6,524 bases of DNA. Source: an uncultured Anaerococcus sp. (GTDB lineage: Bacteria > Bacillota > Clostridia > Tissierellales > Peptoniphilaceae). Below, piece by piece: positions 4,232-6,524 of the stretch. Both the position numbers and the translations under genes were made by a program. Under the pieces are notes generated by a model. The model was not told the DNA's origin. It saw nothing but the letters and a program-made list of their open reading frames with translations, and made no database searches. Where the stretch lies: the NCBI GenBank assembly GCA_902465755.1, contig CABQOK010000082.1, forward strand, positions 1 through 6,524, given 5' to 3'. The first letter of the stretch is position 1. Each line of letters begins with the position of its first letter.

Positions 4232-6376
4232 ATGAAGATTAAAAAAGTTTATTCATCTCTAATGGCTCTAGGACTTGTCCTAACACTTTCTGCGTGTGGA
4301 TCTAGTACAGATTCAACCAAGGGAGGAGCGGAGCAAAAAAGCAAAAATGAAGAAGCTGAAAAAACAACAGAAGATGAAAAAGCGTCAGAGACTCCGGAAG
4401 ACTTTGATAAGCAAACATCTGATGACACTATAGTAGTGGGAGTTGATTCCATAAATGGAGATTTCATCCAAGGCTATGCCAATGATGGAAACGACGTAAA
4501 GGTAAGAAGATTCATGGGTATAGAAGGAAATAACGGCTATGACTGCTATGTTCTTGACGAGGAAGGTAAGTTTCAAACAAACACAGCTGCCCTTGAAAAA
4601 GACCCTGAAGTAAAGATTAACGAAGATGGCTCACGAACAACAACTTATACCATAAAGAAAGACCTAAAATGGTCAGATGGAGAGCCTATCACAGCTGATG
4701 ATTATATATTTGGAATCCTTCTAGAATCAGATAAGGACTTTAACCCACTTACTGCGTCTATGAATATAGGAGCAGATTCACTTTTAGGCTACAAGGCTTT
4801 CAAAAACGGGGAGACAGATAGCTTTGAAGGAATTGAAAAACACGACGACTATAGCTTTAGTCTAACAGTAGATCCTTCACAACTACCATATTATGAAGTT
4901 GAAGTCCTTTCAAACGCAGGACCTAGCCCAATGCATTATATAGGAGAAAACCTAGCTGTGGCAGATGATGGCAAAAAGCTTGTAGTTAAGGAAGGCTATG
5001 AAGTTACAGATAAGGATAGGGAAGACTACAAGAAATCTATAGATAAACAAATAGAAATCCTAAAAGAAGGCTTCGAAGAAGATAGCGAAGGCATTGATAA
5101 GGAAAGTGACGAATACAAGGAAGCTAAGGCTGAATTAGATAGCCAAGTAGGAGAGCTTGAAAGCCGTAAAGATGGCGATGTTGATCCAACTAGACTCCTA
5201 ATCGAAGAAGCTATGATCAAGCTTACAAGTGACTACAGATTTAACCCTAAAGTTACCTGCGGACCATATAAGTTCGATAAGTTCGAAAACAATATGGTTA
5301 GACTTGACCTAAATGAAAACTACCAAGGAAACTTCAAAGGTGATAAGGCAACTATTCCTCATATCATAGTTCAATTGGTAAACAAGAACATTGGACCAGA
5401 CCTTCTAGAAAATGGAGATATAGATGTTTGGGAAGGCGAAACTGACGGATCAAAGATCGACCAACTCAAAAAAGCAGCAGACGATGGCAAAATCCAAGTA
5501 GGATCTTACGAGAGAAATGGTTATGGAAACCTAACCTTCCTAGTAGATAGGGGAGCAACTCAATACAAAGAAGTAAGACAAGCCATAGCAAGCCTAATGG
5601 ATAGGAATGAATTCGTCCAATCCTTCTTAGGTGGTTACGGTGTTGTAACTAACGGTATGTATGGTACAAGCCAATGGATGTATAAGGAAAGAGGAGCAGA
5701 TATAGAAGGCCAATTTGTAAATTGGGTTTTAAATATCGATAAGGCAAATGAACTTCTTGACAAAACTCCATACAAGTTTGAAGCTGATGGAACAACTCCT
5801 TGGGATAAAGGTAAGGCTCTAGATGAATTTAACAAAAATCAAGAAGGCTTCGACTATTATAGATATGATGAAAACGGCAACAAGCTCGTTGTAAACCAAT
5901 ATGGTGCAGAACAATCCCCAATTACAACCCTAATATCTAACCAACTTCCTCCAAACGCAAAACAAGCTGGAATGGAATATAACGTAACAAGCGGATCCTT
6001 CTCAACCCTAATAGACCTCTACACCTTCCCTAAGGAAGATGCAGAATATACAGCCTTCTCAATGGCGACAGACTTTGCTACACCATTTGACCCATGGCTA
6101 TACTATTCAAAAGAAGGTCCATTTAACAGAAACAAGGTAGACGATCCAAAGGCGGATGAAGTAACTACTGCCCTAAGGAGAACAGAGCCAGGAGAGAAGG
6201 AAGCTTATCTAGATAAGTGGGAAGAATTCCAAAAATGGTACAATGACTACCTACCAGAAATCCCACTATACTCAAATGTCTTCCACACAGGTTATACCAA
6301 TAGGATTAAAGGCTTTGACGTGATGACGCCAGTATGGCAAGCTGCTGATCAAATCAATGCTATGACAATTGAATAA
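4232..6376 (+). CDS. Oligopeptide ABC transporter substrate-binding lipoprotein (SBP_bac_5/OppA type)
   Basis: A 714-aa extracellular lipoprotein that would capture peptides and hand them to an ABC permease. The signal peptide ends in lipobox LSAC with the lipidated Cys at residue 22, followed by an acidic linker to about residue 65. Family hallmarks in order: IVVGVDSINGDF (67-78); the conserved KKDLKWSDGEPITADDYIFG stretch (142-161); GPYKF (344-348), the usual sGPY position; YKEVRQAIASLMDRNEFVQ (445-463); and the C-terminal WEEFQKWYNDYLPEIPLY (663-680) and RIKGFDV. It is longer than typical OppA (about 540 aa), partly from a charged, probably helical insert at about 256-318 and extra sequence near 515-560. 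Permease and ATPase genes are absent: a terminator follows directly, so partners lie elsewhere or beyond the window. Calling it OppA itself would overreach, since the ligand is unknown. Confidence 0.93.
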   Translation: MKIKKVYSSLMALGLVLTLSACGSSTDSTKGGAEQKSKNEEAEKTTEDEKASETPEDFDKQTSDDTIVVGVDSINGDFIQGYANDGNDVKVRRFMGIEGNNGYDCYVLDEEGKFQTNTAALEKDPEVKINEDGSRTTTYTIKKDLKWSDGEPITADDYIFGILLESDKDFNPLTASMNIGADSLLGYKAFKNGETDSFEGIEKHDDYSFSLTVDPSQLPYYEVEVLSNAGPSPMHYIGENLAVADDGKKLVVKEGYEVTDKDREDYKKSIDKQIEILKEGFEEDSEGIDKESDEYKEAKAELDSQVGELESRKDGDVDPTRLLIEEAMIKLTSDYRFNPKVTCGPYKFDKFENNMVRLDLNENYQGNFKGDKATIPHIIVQLVNKNIGPDLLENGDIDVWEGETDGSKIDQLKKAADDGKIQVGSYERNGYGNLTFLVDRGATQYKEVRQAIASLMDRNEFVQSFLGGYGVVTNGMYGTSQWMYKERGADIEGQFVNWVLNIDKANELLDKTPYKFEADGTTPWDKGKALDEFNKNQEGFDYYRYDENGNKLVVNQYGAEQSPITTLISNQLPPNAKQAGMEYNVTSGSFSTLIDLYTFPKEDAEYTAFSMATDFATPFDPWLYYSKEGPFNRNKVDDPKADEVTTALRRTEPGEKEAYLDKWEEFQKWYNDYLPEIPLYSNVFHTGYTNRIKGFDVMTPVWQAADQINAMTIE

Positions 6377-6425
6377 AGATCTTTATAAATGAATTAAGAA
6401 AAAGATAAACTAAAGAGAAATATAC

Positions 6426-6462
6426 AAAAAAGAGGTGAGACTTGGATAATCACCTCTTTTTT
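6426..6462 (+). terminator. Rho-independent terminator after the peptide-binding protein gene
   Basis: A perfect 13-bp stem (6426-6438 with 6450-6462; AAGAGGTGA/TCACCTCTT core) has an 11-nt loop, the right arm ending in six T. The A run on the left would let it work on the other strand as well. It lies 49 nt after the stop codon. The last 62 bases of the window after it show no feature. Confidence 0.9.
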
Positions 6463-6524
6463 GATGAAAATTATTATTTTTTACTTGTATGATTTTAGGA
6501 AAAAAATTTAGCTTATCATTATAG

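Overview
The window is AT-rich, with strong GGAGG-type ribosome binding sites, lipoproteins with classical lipoboxes, choline-/glucan-binding-like cell-wall repeats and no outer-membrane features. This points to a low-GC Gram-positive (Firmicutes) bacterium. An anaerobic coccus of the Anaerococcus/Peptoniphilus type would fit, but that is inference from gene style, not a marker-based assignment. No rRNA, tRNA, CRISPR array or transposase gene was seen.

Layout from left to right. (1) 2-709 (+) is the C-terminal half of a sensor histidine kinase; its sensor domain lies outside the window. (2) 710-896 is a roughly 187-bp imperfect palindrome with GGCTGTTGCA-like ends and flanking TTAA. It looks like a non-autonomous, MITE-like element and probably also acts as the shared terminator of the two convergent genes. 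(3) 903-1865 (-) encodes an acidic 320-aa lipoprotein with three diverged copies of a domain of about 50-60 residues. (4) 1866-2122 is a divergent promoter region with a good sigma-A-type promoter on the + strand and two sites resembling the WalR (YycF) box TGTWAH-N5-TGTWAH. (5) 2123-3913 (+) is a secreted cell-wall hydrolase reading frame: signal peptide, acidic linker, four 64-residue wall-binding repeats, and a C-terminal Amidase_5/NlpC-P60-like catalytic domain resembling pneumococcal phage Pal amidase. An in-frame TAA at 2198-2200, within the signal peptide, breaks it. (6) A strong hairpin terminator follows at 3922-3956. (7) 3957-4231 is a regulatory gap with a candidate promoter overlapped by a cre-like (CcpA) site. 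(8) 4232-6376 (+) encodes a 714-aa oligopeptide ABC transporter substrate-binding lipoprotein (SBP_bac_5/OppA type), closed by a perfect 13-bp terminator hairpin at 6426-6462.

The theme is the cell envelope: sensing, a surface lipoprotein, peptidoglycan cleavage and peptide capture. The genes appear to be separate transcription units rather than one operon. The points most worth checking are the nonsense codon in the otherwise intact hydrolase, the WalR-like boxes in front of it, the MITE-like palindrome and the uncharacterised repeat lipoprotein.
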